A stretch of 64,000 bases of DNA from assembly GCF_030816965.1 (NCBI RefSeq), contig NZ_JAUSYQ010000002.1, positions 7,740,001 to 7,804,000 on the forward strand. The letters run 5' to 3'. The position numbers were made by a program, and so were the translations under genes. Position 1 is the stretch's first letter. The number at the start of each line of letters is the position of its first letter. The stretch comes from Streptomyces canus. GTDB taxonomy: Bacteria; Actinomycetota; Actinomycetes; Streptomycetales; Streptomycetaceae. Shown here piece after piece: positions 55,174 to 64,000 of this stretch. The notes under the pieces were generated by a model. It saw nothing but the letters and a program-made list of their open reading frames with translations. It had not been told where the DNA came from and made no database searches.

Positions 55174-55380
55174 CCCCGACACGTCCGACCGGCCTCGCCA
55201 TTCGCAGTACCCCACGGTCCGGTTGAGCTGTCAAGCATGCCATCGGGGAGGCAACAGGGGGGCGCCCAGATGCATGTGCCGGCAGCCGGTGGAGCCGTAT
55301 GTGCCGGCGGGGTCGCCCACGCCCCCCGGCCCGCAGCAACGGAAGACCTGGCCGCACCGGCCGCACTCACCCTGACCTGG

Positions 55381-57735
55381 TCAGTCCGTGGCCACCCGCT
55401 CCAGCAGCGCCACCGGCGAGTCGCCCAAGAGCTCCTCCACGCGCGCGTGCCCGGAGAACTCCCGCTCTGGTACCACCACATCGCGCCACACGCCCGGAGG
55501 CAGCGGCAGCACCGTCTCCCGCCAGCCGCCCGCCTCCGCCAGCCGCAGCGACAGCCGGGTCACCGCGGTGACCACCTCCCCGGAGCGCACGAACGCCACG
55601 CAGTGCGCCGCCGAGGGCCCCGCCGCGACCAGCGGCGTGTACGTCGCAGCGTCACCGAAGACATCCGGCCTGCGTCGGCGCAGCCGCAGCGCCGCAGCCG
55701 TGAGCGCGCCCTTGTCACCGGAGTCCTCCGGCGGGAACCGCACGGGCCGCCGGTTGTCCGGGTCCACCAGCGCCAGGTACGTGCCCTCCGTGCCCTGGTA
55801 CACGTCGGGCACCCCGGGCATCGTCAGCTGCACCAGGGCCGTGCCCAGCACGTTCGCCCGGATGTGCGGCTCCAGCCGGCTCCGCAGCCCGGCCACCTGC
55901 TCGCCCTGCGGCCCGCACGGCCCGGCCGCGACGAACGCCGCCACCGCCTCCTCGTACGCCGGCTCCTGCTCCGTCCAGCTCGTGTACAGCCCCGCCTCGC
56001 GCACATGCTTGAGCAGCGCCTCCCGGACCCGCTCCGGGGCCGCGGGGCCGAGCCCGAACACCGTCTGCCAGGCCGCCCACGCCAGCTGTGCGTCCGGCAC
56101 GCCGTCGCCGGTGCGGGTCACCTCGGCCAGCGTGTCCGCCCACCGCTCGGGGCACTCGGTGAGCACGGCCAGGGCCGCACGCACGTCGGCACTGCGCTTG
56201 GTGTCGTGCGTCGACACCACGGTCCCCGTCAGAGGCCAGTCCCGCTGCACGCGCGTGCAGTAGGCGTGGAACTCCTCGGGCGAGACCGCCGGACTCCCGG
56301 GATTCCCGCCCACCTCGGTCGCCGACAGCAGCGGCACATACCGGTAGAACGCCGTGTCCTCCACGGACTTGGCCCGCAGTGCCGACGCCGTCTGCGCGAA
56401 CCGTGTCCGGAACTCCACATGGTCCGGCCCGTCACCGGCCCGCCCCAGCACCAGATCACGTACGACGTCGACGGCGCCCGCCTCCTCGGGGACCACGAAG
56501 GCCAGCCGGGCCTCGGCCGCGGCCTCCTCGGTGACGACGGCGGCGGCGTCCGAGGAGCCGTAGGGCCGGTAGACCTCCATCCGCACCAGGAGTTCCTGGA
56601 GCGCGGTGCGCAGCGCCCAGGGCGCGCGGTCGCGCAGCGCGGGTTCCGGGGACGCGGCACACACGCGTGTCGCCACCCGGGTCAGCCGTTCGGTCTCGGC
56701 GGCCAGCTCGTGTGTGATCACCTTGTACGCCGCCCGCCGTGCCGTCGCCGCCCAGTCGCCGCCGCGGTCGGTCTGCGGGGCCGCGAACCGCCGGTACTGG
56801 CCGAGGAGTTCCCCGAACCCCGCCGGGTCCGTGAACAGCCCGTCGATGTGCCGCAGGGCGTCGTAGCCCGTGGTCCCCGCCATCGGCCAGTTGGCCGGCA
56901 GCTGCTCCCCGTCCGCCAGGATCTTCTCCACGACCGTCCAGCGCCCGCCCGTCGCCTCGTGCAGCCGCTGGAGGTATGTGTCGGGGTCGGCGAGGCCGTC
57001 GGGGTGGTCGACGCGCAGCCCGTCGACCACTCCCTCGTGCAGCAGCTGGAGGATCTTGGAGTGGGTGGCCTCGAAGACCTCCGGATCCTCGACCCGCACC
57101 CCGATCAGCTCCGAGATGCTGAAGAAACGCCGGTAGTTGAGTTCCGTACGGGCCAGCCGCCACCAGACCGGCCGGTACCACTGCGCGTCCAGGAGCTGGG
57201 GCAGCGGGAGTTCCTCGGTGCCCTCGCGGAGCGGGAACACGTGGTCGTAGTAGCGCAGTACCCCGCCGTCCACCGCGAGGTTGCCGAGCTCCGCGCCGAC
57301 CGGATGTCCCAGCACCGGCAGCAGCAGCTGACCGCCCTGTGCCTCCCAGTCGATGTCGAACCATCGCGCGTACGACGACTTCGGGCCCTCCCGCAGCACC
57401 TCCCACAGGGCATGGTTGTGGCGCGGGGCCATCGCCATGTGGTTCGGCACGATGTCCATCACCAGACCGAGGCCGTGTTCCCGAGCGGTGCGCGACAGCG
57501 TCCGCAGCCCGTCCTCGCCGCCCAGTTCCTGCCGCACGCGCGCGTGGTCCACGACGTCATAGCCGTGGGTCGAACCGGGGACGGACTCCAGGACGGGGGA
57601 CAGGTGCAGGTGCGAGACGCCGAGCGAGGCCAGGTACGGCACGGCCGCCGCCGCGGCCGCGAACGGGAACTCGGGCTGCAGCTGCAGCCGGTACGTGGCC
57701 GTGGGCACCGACGGGTCGGGTCGCTCAGATGTCAT
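55381..57735 (-). CDS. treY: Malto-oligosyltrehalose synthase (TreY)
   Basis: The 784-residue GH13 isomerase converts the terminal alpha-1,4 link of maltodextrins to alpha,alpha-1,1. Motifs: ATYRLQLQPEFPFAAAAA at the N-terminus, HLSPVLESVPGSTHGYDVVD, MDIVPNHMA, the nucleophile in GLRVDHPDGLADP, the acid/base Glu in VVEKIL and STHDTKRSADVRA. It works with TreZ (treZ at 49482) and with the debranching enzyme encoded just upstream. ATG at 57735. A 248-bp gap with a strong inverted repeat separates it from the upstream gene. Confidence 0.95.
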   Translation of the reverse strand: MTSERPDPSVPTATYRLQLQPEFPFAAAAAAVPYLASLGVSHLHLSPVLESVPGSTHGYDVVDHARVRQELGGEDGLRTLSRTAREHGLGLVMDIVPNHMAMAPRHNHALWEVLREGPKSSYARWFDIDWEAQGGQLLLPVLGHPVGAELGNLAVDGGVLRYYDHVFPLREGTEELPLPQLLDAQWYRPVWWRLARTELNYRRFFSISELIGVRVEDPEVFEATHSKILQLLHEGVVDGLRVDHPDGLADPDTYLQRLHEATGGRWTVVEKILADGEQLPANWPMAGTTGYDALRHIDGLFTDPAGFGELLGQYRRFAAPQTDRGGDWAATARRAAYKVITHELAAETERLTRVATRVCAASPEPALRDRAPWALRTALQELLVRMEVYRPYGSSDAAAVVTEEAAAEARLAFVVPEEAGAVDVVRDLVLGRAGDGPDHVEFRTRFAQTASALRAKSVEDTAFYRYVPLLSATEVGGNPGSPAVSPEEFHAYCTRVQRDWPLTGTVVSTHDTKRSADVRAALAVLTECPERWADTLAEVTRTGDGVPDAQLAWAAWQTVFGLGPAAPERVREALLKHVREAGLYTSWTEQEPAYEEAVAAFVAAGPCGPQGEQVAGLRSRLEPHIRANVLGTALVQLTMPGVPDVYQGTEGTYLALVDPDNRRPVRFPPEDSGDKGALTAAALRLRRRRPDVFGDAATYTPLVAAGPSAAHCVAFVRSGEVVTAVTRLSLRLAEAGGWRETVLPLPPGVWRDVVVPEREFSGHARVEELLGDSPVALLERVATD

Positions 57736-57807
57736 GCAGACCTACGTACCCGCCCTGCCGCCTTTCCTGTCATCGGTGCTCCATGTGTGCGGGACGCGGA
57801 CGTCGGA

Positions 57808-57855
57808 ACGGAACGGTCCCGTCGTGACACCGGGGGCGCGACGGGACCGTTCCGT
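57808..57855. repeat. Long inverted repeat between glgX/treX and treY
   Basis: ACGGAACGGTCCCGTCG (57808-57824) and CGACGGGACCGTTCCGT (57839-57855) are perfectly complementary over 17 bp with a 14-nt loop. A third, partial copy (GACGGTACGGTCCCGTCC) follows about 18 bp further. It could terminate the debranching-enzyme transcript or act as a regulatory site in front of treY. Confidence 0.7.
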
Positions 57856-57983
57856 CCCGACGAGAACGGCACGACGGTACGGTCCCGTCCCCACGCAAAC
57901 GGCGCATCCGACCTCGTACCCCGGACGCGCCGAAAACGCTCCCCACACGCGCGTACCCGGTGACCGGCACACGAACCACCCTG

Positions 57984-60110
57984 CTAGACGGGCCGTTGCA
58001 GCACCGTCATGCTGCGGTCCACCAGCGTCAGCCGATCCCCGGCCTGCACCTTCGCCCCCGTGCCCGGCGGCACCCCGTCCGGGCGGCCGGTGTCGACCAC
58101 GACCTGCCACTGCCGGCCGTGGTTGACCGGCACCACGAAGTCCAGCGTCTTGGGCGAGGCGTTGAACATCAGCAGGAACGAGTCGTCGGTGATCCGCTCC
58201 CCACGGGGGCCGGGCTCGGAGATCGCGTTGCCGTTGAGGAAGACCGTCAGTGCCGAGGCCTGCGCCCGGTCCCAGTCCCGCTGGGTCATCTCCTGGCCCT
58301 CGGGCGTGAACCAGGCGATGTCCGACAGCTCGTCGTGGGTGCCCTCCACGGGCCGCCCGTGGAAGAAGCGGCGACGGCGGAAGACCGGGTGGTCCTTGCG
58401 CAGCCACACCATCGCGCGGGTGAAGGCCAGCAGTTCGGCGCCGAGGCCCGTTTCGCCGGAGGATTCGGGCCATCCCACCCAGGCCAGCTCGCTGTCCTGG
58501 CAGTAGGCGTTGTTGTTGCCGCGCTGCGTGCGCGCGACCTCGTCGCCGTGGCTGATCATCGGCACGCCCTGGGACAGCATCAGCGTGGCGATGAAGTTGC
58601 GCATCTGCCGGGCCCGCAGCTCCCGCACCGCAGGGTCGTTCGTCTCGCCCTCCGCCCCGCAGTTCCAGGACCGGTTGTGGCTCTCGCCGTCGCGGTTGTC
58701 CTCTCCGTTGGCCTCGTTGTGCTTGTCGTTGTACGAGACGAGGTCGTGCAGGGTGAACCCGTCGTGGCAGGTCACGAAGTTGATGGAGGCCAGCGGACGC
58801 CTTCCGTCGTCCTGGTAGAGGTCGGAGGAACCGGTCAGCCGGGAGGCGAATTCCGCCAGCGCGCGCGGCTCGCCCCGCCACAGGTCCCGTACCGTGTCGC
58901 GGTACTTGCCGTTCCACTCGGTCCACAGCGGCGGGAAGTTGCCCACCTGGTAGCCGCCCTCGCCGACGTCCCACGGTTCGGCGATCAGCTTCACCTGGGA
59001 GACCACCGGATCCTGCTGCACCAGGTCGAAGAACGACGACAGCCGGTCCACCTCGTGGAACTGCCGGGCCAGGGTCGCGGCGAGATCGAAGCGGAAGCCG
59101 TCGACATGCATCTCGGTGACCCAGTACCGCAGCGAGTCCATGATCAGCTGGAGTACGTGCGGGGACCGCATGAGCAGCGAGTTCCCGGTGCCTGTGGTGT
59201 CCATGTAGTACCGCTGGTCGTCGGTCAGGCGGTAGTACTGCGGGTTGTCGAGGCCCTTGAAGGACAGCGTCGGGCCCAGATGGTTGCCCTCCGCGGTGTG
59301 GTTGTAGACGACATCCAGGATGACCTCGATCCCGGCCTCGTGCAGCGCCCTGACCGCCGATTTGAACTCCAGGACCTGCTGGCCGCGGTCGCCCCAGGAG
59401 GCGTACGCGTTGTGCGGGGCGAAGAAACCGATCGTGTTGTAGCCCCAGTAATTGTTCAGGCCCATGTCGACCAGGCGGTGGTCGTTCACGAACTGGTGGA
59501 CGGGCATCAGCTCCAGGGTGGTGACGCCGAGCTCCACCAGGTGCTCGATGATCGCGGGATGCGCGAGGGCCGCGTAGGTGCCGCGCAGCTCCTCCGGCAG
59601 CCCCGGGTGCCGCATGGTGAGGCCCTTGACGTGTGCCTCGTAGATCACCGTCTCGTGGTACCCGATCCGGGGCCGCCGGTCGTCGCCCCAGTCGAAGTAC
59701 GGGTTGACCACGACCGACGTCATGGTGTGCGGCGCCGAGTCGAGATCGTTGCGCTTGTCGGGCGAGTCGAAGTGATAGCCGTACACCTCCTCGCCCCAGC
59801 GGATGGAACCGCTGATCGCGCGCGCGTACGGGTCGAGCAGCAGCTTCGACGAGTTGCAGCGCAGGCCGCGCTCGGGAGCGTACGGGCCGTGCGCGCGGAA
59901 GCCGTAGCGCTGTCCGGGCATCACGCCGGGCAAGTACGCATGCCGGACAAACGCGTCGCTTTCGCGCAGTTCCACCGCCGTTTCCGAGCCGTCGTCGTGC
60001 AACAGACACAGCTCTACTCGGTCCGCGGCTTCGGTGAAGACCGCGAAGTTGGTGCCGGCGCCGTCGTACGTGGCACCGAGTGGATACGCCTCTCCAGGCC
60101 AGACCTGCAT
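57984..60110 (-). CDS. glgX: Glycogen debranching enzyme (GlgX/TreX)
   Basis: The 708-residue GH13 isoamylase-type enzyme has an N-terminal CBM48 (GATYDGAGTNFAVFTEAADRVELCL), DVVYNHTAEGN, the nucleophile in VDGFRFDLAATL, acid/base Glu in KLIAEPWDVG and FVTCHDGFTLHDLVSYNDKHNEANG. It trims alpha-1,6 branches of glycogen or maltodextrin and, by location, supplies substrate to TreY/TreZ (the TreX role). ATG at 60110. It is the first of the same-strand trehalose genes. Confidence 0.95.
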   Translation of the reverse strand: MQVWPGEAYPLGATYDGAGTNFAVFTEAADRVELCLLHDDGSETAVELRESDAFVRHAYLPGVMPGQRYGFRAHGPYAPERGLRCNSSKLLLDPYARAISGSIRWGEEVYGYHFDSPDKRNDLDSAPHTMTSVVVNPYFDWGDDRRPRIGYHETVIYEAHVKGLTMRHPGLPEELRGTYAALAHPAIIEHLVELGVTTLELMPVHQFVNDHRLVDMGLNNYWGYNTIGFFAPHNAYASWGDRGQQVLEFKSAVRALHEAGIEVILDVVYNHTAEGNHLGPTLSFKGLDNPQYYRLTDDQRYYMDTTGTGNSLLMRSPHVLQLIMDSLRYWVTEMHVDGFRFDLAATLARQFHEVDRLSSFFDLVQQDPVVSQVKLIAEPWDVGEGGYQVGNFPPLWTEWNGKYRDTVRDLWRGEPRALAEFASRLTGSSDLYQDDGRRPLASINFVTCHDGFTLHDLVSYNDKHNEANGEDNRDGESHNRSWNCGAEGETNDPAVRELRARQMRNFIATLMLSQGVPMISHGDEVARTQRGNNNAYCQDSELAWVGWPESSGETGLGAELLAFTRAMVWLRKDHPVFRRRRFFHGRPVEGTHDELSDIAWFTPEGQEMTQRDWDRAQASALTVFLNGNAISEPGPRGERITDDSFLLMFNASPKTLDFVVPVNHGRQWQVVVDTGRPDGVPPGTGAKVQAGDRLTLVDRSMTVLQRPV

Positions 60111-60305
60111 GGAACGACTCTTTCAGGTGTCCCGCGCCGCGTGGGGCGCCTTGGCCTCGAGTGTCCACGAAAGTGATGGAACCACCTATGACTTACGTCC
60201 CTCTTACCGATCGACCAGTGCACAGGGCGATCACAGGACCGGCCTGGGCCGAACCATTGGGGCAGAAACGTACTCCCGGAGTTGCCCGGGGAGTAGGGGG
60301 AAGAT

Positions 60306-61124
60306 GTGCGCAAGATAGTGCACCGCCACCTCGGGAAAGTGGTGGCAGGTGCGGCCGTCGCGGTTGCCGGGACCGCCGTGATGATCGGGATCACCCTGCC
60401 CGGCACGGCGGGGGCGGACGACACGGGGGGCGGCAAGGCGGCCGCGGGACAGTCCGCGGCGCAGGCGGGGCAGGGCGCGGACGGGGCCGTCGCGCCCGGG
60501 GTCGTGGAGCAGGCGCCGGCCGCCGAGGGCGAGAAGGGCAAGGGCCGCGACCCGCTCACCGACGACGAGATCCAGCGGGTCGAGCAGATCGCCGTGAACC
60601 AGCAGCTGCTCAACGCCAGTGAGGACGTCGAGGGCGACCGCGGCCCGCAACGGCTCACCGTCGACCTCGCCGACCCGAAGGCCGGCGAACTGGACGACCC
60701 GGACGCGCCCCGGCGCGCCGACGTGACGCTCTACGACTACCGGGACGACACCCTCGTCACCAGGACCGTCGACCTCGACACCGGCAAGGTCGTCGCGACC
60801 GGCACCCAGCACGGCGTCCAGCCGCCGCTGAGCAGCGCCGAGTACGCCGAGGCCGCGAGCCTTCTGATCGCGGACCCGCTGGGCGCGGACCTCAAGGCCG
60901 ACTACAAGGACGCCACCGGCAAGGAACTGACCGACCCCAACCAGCTGCTGCTCACCGGCGCCGTGTACCGGGCCGTCCCGGGCGGGCAGCCCGCCGCGCT
61001 CGACAAGTGCGGTGAGCACCGCTGCGTGCGGCTGTTCCCGAAGGTGAAGAACGGCCCCTGGATCGACGCCAGGGCCTTCGTGATCGACCTGAGCGCCCGC
61101 AAGGTCGCCAAGCTCGAGAGCTGA
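60306..61124 (+). CDS. Secreted copper amine oxidase N-terminal-domain-like protein
   Basis: The 272-residue exported protein has a signal segment (VVAGAAVAVAGTAVMIGITLPGTAGA, about residues 12-37) and a mature part DPLTDDEIQRVEQIAVNQQLL...VTLYDYRDDTLVTRTVDLDTGKVV and PPLSSAEYAEAASLLIADP. The latter resembles the N2/N3 (cystatin-like) domain that precedes the catalytic barrel of copper amine oxidases. No catalytic residues lie here. The next gene, 57 bp downstream on the same strand, encodes the matching catalytic-domain-like protein. GTG at 60306 follows GGGGGAAG. Confidence 0.75.
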   Translation: MRKIVHRHLGKVVAGAAVAVAGTAVMIGITLPGTAGADDTGGGKAAAGQSAAQAGQGADGAVAPGVVEQAPAAEGEKGKGRDPLTDDEIQRVEQIAVNQQLLNASEDVEGDRGPQRLTVDLADPKAGELDDPDAPRRADVTLYDYRDDTLVTRTVDLDTGKVVATGTQHGVQPPLSSAEYAEAASLLIADPLGADLKADYKDATGKELTDPNQLLLTGAVYRAVPGGQPAALDKCGEHRCVRLFPKVKNGPWIDARAFVIDLSARKVAKLES

Positions 61125-61181
61125 CCGCCTCCCTCCGTCCACTTTTCCAACCCGCTACTTCCGCAGGGGAGTCATTTCTTC

Positions 61182-62501
61182 ATGCGTGTCAACAGAATCA
61201 GCCGTGCCCGCAGGCACGCGGCCCTCGGTGTCTCCGTGGCCGCGCTGGCCGCCGGTGTCACGACCGGTGCGGGACCGGCCGCCGCCCAGCCGAGGGCCGC
61301 CGCGGCGGCCGCCGCGGAGTGCAGCGCCGCCTACAAGATCGAGCAGAAGCTCTCCAGCGGCACGACCTGGCGGATGTGCTGGCGCTACGACAGCAAGGCC
61401 GGGCTCGTCCTGGAGGACATCTCCTACCAGCCCAAGGGCGAGGCCTCGCCGATCAAGGTCCTCAACAGTGCCCGGCTCGGCCAGATCCACGTCCCCTACG
61501 ACGACGGCAGCGTCGAGTACGACGACCTGACGGGCTTCGGCTTCGCGCAGGGCCTGATGAACCTGGACCCGGGCGAGTGCCCCGGCGGCACCATCAAGAG
61601 CGTCAAGGTCCCGGACTCCTGGGACCCCGACCACCCGAACGTCAACGGTCTGTGCACCACCACCCGCTCCCGCGGACACGCCTACCGCATGCAGGGCGAC
61701 AGCGCGAACAAGGTCTACCAGGCCCAGGGCAAGGACCTGCTCGTCTACTCGGTCAACCAGGTCGGCTGGTACGAGTACATGACCGAGTGGCGCTTCCAGG
61801 ACGACGGCACCGTCACCATGAACCTCGGCGCGACCGGCAGCCTCTCCTACGAGGACTACGACGCCGGGGACGGCCGCGGCTGGCCCATCGGCAAGGGCCC
61901 CCGGGCCCAGGCCACCAGCCACAGCCACAACGCCTTCTGGCGCCTCGACTTCGCCCTCGACGGCTCCTCCAAGAACCGGGTCGAGCAGTACGACTCGACG
62001 GTCACCGCGGCCGCCCAGGGCCAGCAGGCCGCGACCGTCAAGACCACCCGCACCCCGGTCACCAAGGAACTCGCGGGCGACGCCAAGAGCTACCGCTGGT
62101 GGCGCATGGTCAGCGCGGTCGGCAAGAACAAGGACTGGCACCCGCGGTCGTACGAGATCGTCCCCGGTCCGAGCACGAAGTACCCGGGCCGCGGCTTCAC
62201 CAAGCACGACGTCTACGTCACCGAGTACAACCAGTGCGAGCAGTTCGCCAGCAACAACACCGGCAACTGCGGCACCGGAGCGGGCAAGTCCGTCGACAAG
62301 TGGGTCAACGACCAGACCCTCACCCACCCGGTGGTCTGGATGAACGTGGGCTTCCACCACATCGCCCGGGACGAGGACCAGCAGCCCATGCCGGTCCACT
62401 GGCAGGGTTTCTCCATCGCCCCCAGGGACGTCACGGCTATGAATCCGCTCACTCCCGCCGAGCTCGCCGGACAGAACGGACACTGGGAGCCCGGTAGTTG
62501 A
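61182..62501 (+). CDS. Secreted copper amine oxidase catalytic-domain-like protein with altered cofactor motif
   Basis: The 439-residue protein has a signal peptide (ending GAGPAAAQ, about residue 36) and a CAO-like beta-sandwich domain. Copper-ligand regions are recognisable: HSHNAFWRLDFALDG (HxH) and GFHHIARDEDQQPMPVHWQGF. The strand with the TPQ-forming Tyr reads NQVGWYEYMTEW. Typical enzymes have TxxNY(D/E)Y, so the Tyr and Glu are kept but Thr and Asn are replaced by Gln and Trp. Whether TPQ forms is doubtful. With the preceding gene it covers what is usually a single ~650-residue protein. Confidence 0.75.
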   Translation: MRVNRISRARRHAALGVSVAALAAGVTTGAGPAAAQPRAAAAAAAECSAAYKIEQKLSSGTTWRMCWRYDSKAGLVLEDISYQPKGEASPIKVLNSARLGQIHVPYDDGSVEYDDLTGFGFAQGLMNLDPGECPGGTIKSVKVPDSWDPDHPNVNGLCTTTRSRGHAYRMQGDSANKVYQAQGKDLLVYSVNQVGWYEYMTEWRFQDDGTVTMNLGATGSLSYEDYDAGDGRGWPIGKGPRAQATSHSHNAFWRLDFALDGSSKNRVEQYDSTVTAAAQGQQAATVKTTRTPVTKELAGDAKSYRWWRMVSAVGKNKDWHPRSYEIVPGPSTKYPGRGFTKHDVYVTEYNQCEQFASNNTGNCGTGAGKSVDKWVNDQTLTHPVVWMNVGFHHIARDEDQQPMPVHWQGFSIAPRDVTAMNPLTPAELAGQNGHWEPGS

Positions 62502-62615
62502 GATTGACCCTGTCCATCCGGCTGCACCGCCGACCGCTCCCGGAGTACCCTTCCTTGATCGTTGGGTGGGGCCATGCCCCCGGGAGTGCTCGGGGGAGCG
62601 GAAGGCGGTGCGCGG

Positions 62616-63860
62616 GTGGGCTCGGGAGGGCTGGAGTTGCCCCCTGGTGACGAGGGTCACGAGGGGAACTCCGCAGACGCCCCGCCCGGCACGGTGTCCC
62701 TGGCGCGGCCGATGGACGCGGGAGCGACCATCGGGCCGGAACTGGACTGGGACGCCGACGCCTGGCGCGAGGTACGTACCCGCGCACAGCGGGCCGGCCG
62801 GGCCTACATCTGGCTGAACCTCGTCGAGCAGCGGCTGCGGGCCGTGGTGGCCGCTGTTCTGCGCCCCATCTACGAACCCGTCCACGGCCACGACGACTGG
62901 GTGGTCGCCGCTGCCGGGCCCGCCGGGCAGGAGTGGGTGCAGCGCGCGGTCGCCGTCCGCGAAGTCAGCCGCCGCAAGGGCTACTTGCTCGACCCGGCTG
63001 ACGACAACGTCCTCAGCTTCCTCACCCTGCCGCAGCTGCGCGAGCTGATGGTGCAGCACTGGCCCTGCTTCGAGCCCTACTTCGACGACCGACGCGATGT
63101 CGAACTGGCCCTGGACGAGCTGGAGGTGACGCGCAACGTCGTCTCCCGCAACCGGGCCCTGTCCGAGGCGGTCCTCGGCCAGGCCGAACGCGCCTCCGCC
63201 AAGCTCCTTGAGATACTCGGCGCCGGCGGCGACGTGCCGTCCGCCCGACGGCTGCCCGTCGACGCGGTCGAGGACCTGGTCGGCGACCGGTACGCCGACG
63301 TGGTCGCCGTGCACACCGACCGGGTGCGGCTGCTGAGGCAGTTCCCCGCCGAGGACATCTTCGGCGGCGCCCGCCGACTGGATGCCGTCGGCATCGGCCT
63401 CAACCTCCTCGTGCAGAACTTCTCCGGTCGCCGTCTGGTCCGTCTGGCCGAGGGCGGCTGCCGGGTGCGGCTGCTGTTCCTGAACCCGGCCTCCAGCGCG
63501 GTCAAGCGGCGCGAGCGGGAACTCGGCATGAAACGCGGTGAGTTGAGCCGCGCGGTCGAGATGAACATCCTGCACATGCGCCGGGTGCGGTCGAGGTTGC
63601 GCGACCCGGGCGCCTTCGAGATCCAGGTCTACGACGAGACCCCGCGCTTCACGGCCTACCTCGTGGACGGCGACGGTTCGGACGGCATCGCGGTCGTGCA
63701 GTCCTATCTGCGCCGGGCGAGAGGCATGGAGGCACCGGTCCTCGTGCTGCGCAACGGCCATCGGGTGGTCAAGCCGGGCGATGTGGACGACAGCGGCCTC
63801 TTCCCCACCTACCGCGAGGAGTTCGAGATGAACTGGGCGGATTCGCGGCCGGTGTCCTGA
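62616..63860 (+). CDS. SAV2148-type HEPN-domain protein
   Basis: The 414-residue cytoplasmic protein is conserved in Streptomyces under the name 'SAV2148 family HEPN domain-containing protein'. It is mainly alpha-helical in the first half (WREVRTRAQRAGRAYIWLNLVEQRLRAVV; FDDRRDVELALDELEVTRNVVSRNRALSEAVL), where the R-N-x-x-x-R/H segment resembles the HEPN active site. The second half (VRLLFLNPASSAVKRRERELGM) looks like a separate sensing domain. GTG at 62616 follows GGAAGG. Starts at 62562 and 62574 are possible. HEPN proteins are often RNases, but activity is unproven here. Confidence 0.8.
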   Translation: MGSGGLELPPGDEGHEGNSADAPPGTVSLARPMDAGATIGPELDWDADAWREVRTRAQRAGRAYIWLNLVEQRLRAVVAAVLRPIYEPVHGHDDWVVAAAGPAGQEWVQRAVAVREVSRRKGYLLDPADDNVLSFLTLPQLRELMVQHWPCFEPYFDDRRDVELALDELEVTRNVVSRNRALSEAVLGQAERASAKLLEILGAGGDVPSARRLPVDAVEDLVGDRYADVVAVHTDRVRLLRQFPAEDIFGGARRLDAVGIGLNLLVQNFSGRRLVRLAEGGCRVRLLFLNPASSAVKRRERELGMKRGELSRAVEMNILHMRRVRSRLRDPGAFEIQVYDETPRFTAYLVDGDGSDGIAVVQSYLRRARGMEAPVLVLRNGHRVVKPGDVDDSGLFPTYREEFEMNWADSRPVS

Positions 63861-63903
63861 AGTGTTCCGGTGTCCTGAAGTGTCCAGGCCTCCCGAAGTG
63901 TCC
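63851..63903. repeat. About 18-bp tandem repeat across the HEPN stop codon
   Basis: Three units follow each other: GGTGTCCTGAAGTGTTCC (63851-63868), GGTGTCCTGAAGTGTCC (63869-63885) and a diverged AGGCCTCCCGAAGTGTCC (63886-63903). The first contains the gene's TGA. This may be slippage-generated, and no function is evident. The last bases of the window (AAGGGGGA, then CAT at the edge) look like the ribosome-binding site of a next gene. Confidence 0.7.
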
Positions 63904-64000
63904 GGAACGGTAAGCGGAATGCGGCCCTCTGATTGTCAGTGGCGCATGGGAAGGTGGAGACCACTGGGGGAAAGCACCACCAAGAAGGGGGACGGCCCAT

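Noticed and set aside
61155..63761. An 868-codon minus frame opposite the amine-oxidase-like and HEPN genes
   Set aside because: Valine/glycine/aspartate-rich antisense translation of two supported genes.

Overview
The window is high-GC actinomycete DNA and almost certainly comes from a Streptomyces chromosome. The evidence is strong G/C bias at third codon positions, frequent GTG starts, two four-gene 'conservons', a geosmin synthase, a gamma-butyrolactone AfsA/receptor locus, an SSI-type protease inhibitor and several rare TTA (bldA-type) codons. I see no tRNA, rRNA, CRISPR array, prophage or intact insertion sequence.

Layout. 1-6.4 kb: the end of an osmoprotectant (OpuC/ProU-type) ABC operon, interrupted by a divergent conservon (kinase, roadblock, DUF742, GTPase), then the matching substrate-binding lipoprotein. 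6.4-15.5 kb: a five-gene peptide-type ABC/ROK-kinase operon facing a ROK repressor and an M81 (MlrC-like) peptidase. 15.5-21.3 kb: a second conservon, whose kinase carries a 12-residue tandem repeat, headed by a sugar-type binding lipoprotein. 21.5-22.2 kb: remnants of three broken genes. 22.2-28.7 kb: peptidase E and mostly exported or envelope proteins (DUF6114/DUF6230 pair, a secreted protein, a C-terminally anchored LPMO, an S8 protease with P-domain). 28.7-31.2 kb: gamma-butyrolactone receptor, AfsA-like synthase and a second receptor-like TetR. 31.2-36.5 kb: DUF89 protein, methyltransferase and a large STAND/NB-ARC-TPR protein. 36.5-37.0 kb: P450 and response-regulator remnants. 37.0-41.5 kb: an LLM flavin oxidoreductase and an NMT1/SsuA-type ABC transporter. 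41.6-43.8 kb: geosmin synthase. 43.8-49.5 kb: a LysR remnant, PDZ protein, phosphoesterase, LysE exporter, M24 peptidase, a phosphotransferase-like protein without its catalytic Asp, and a frameshifted membrane-protein gene. 49.5-60.1 kb: the maltodextrin-to-trehalose genes treZ, treY and glgX/treX, with two M14 peptidases and an SSI inhibitor between treZ and treY. 60.3-62.5 kb: two adjacent secreted proteins that together resemble one copper amine oxidase. 62.6-63.9 kb: a HEPN-domain protein.

How the parts fit. Six genes carry an in-frame TTA codon: the AfsA homologue, the second TetR, the STAND-TPR gene, the NMT1-type binding protein and both M14 peptidases. That is many for about 50 genes and points to developmental (bldA) control of signalling and of an extracellular peptidase/inhibitor set. 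The most system-like observations are (i) the bldA-gated GBL locus with a palindromic ARE-like site, (ii) the M14-SSI-M14 module inside the trehalose locus, (iii) the split amine oxidase whose cofactor-site consensus is altered, and (iv) the conservon with a dedicated binding lipoprotein. Starts were adjusted where Shine-Dalgarno sequences, overlaps or signal peptides favoured a codon other than the longest reading frame.
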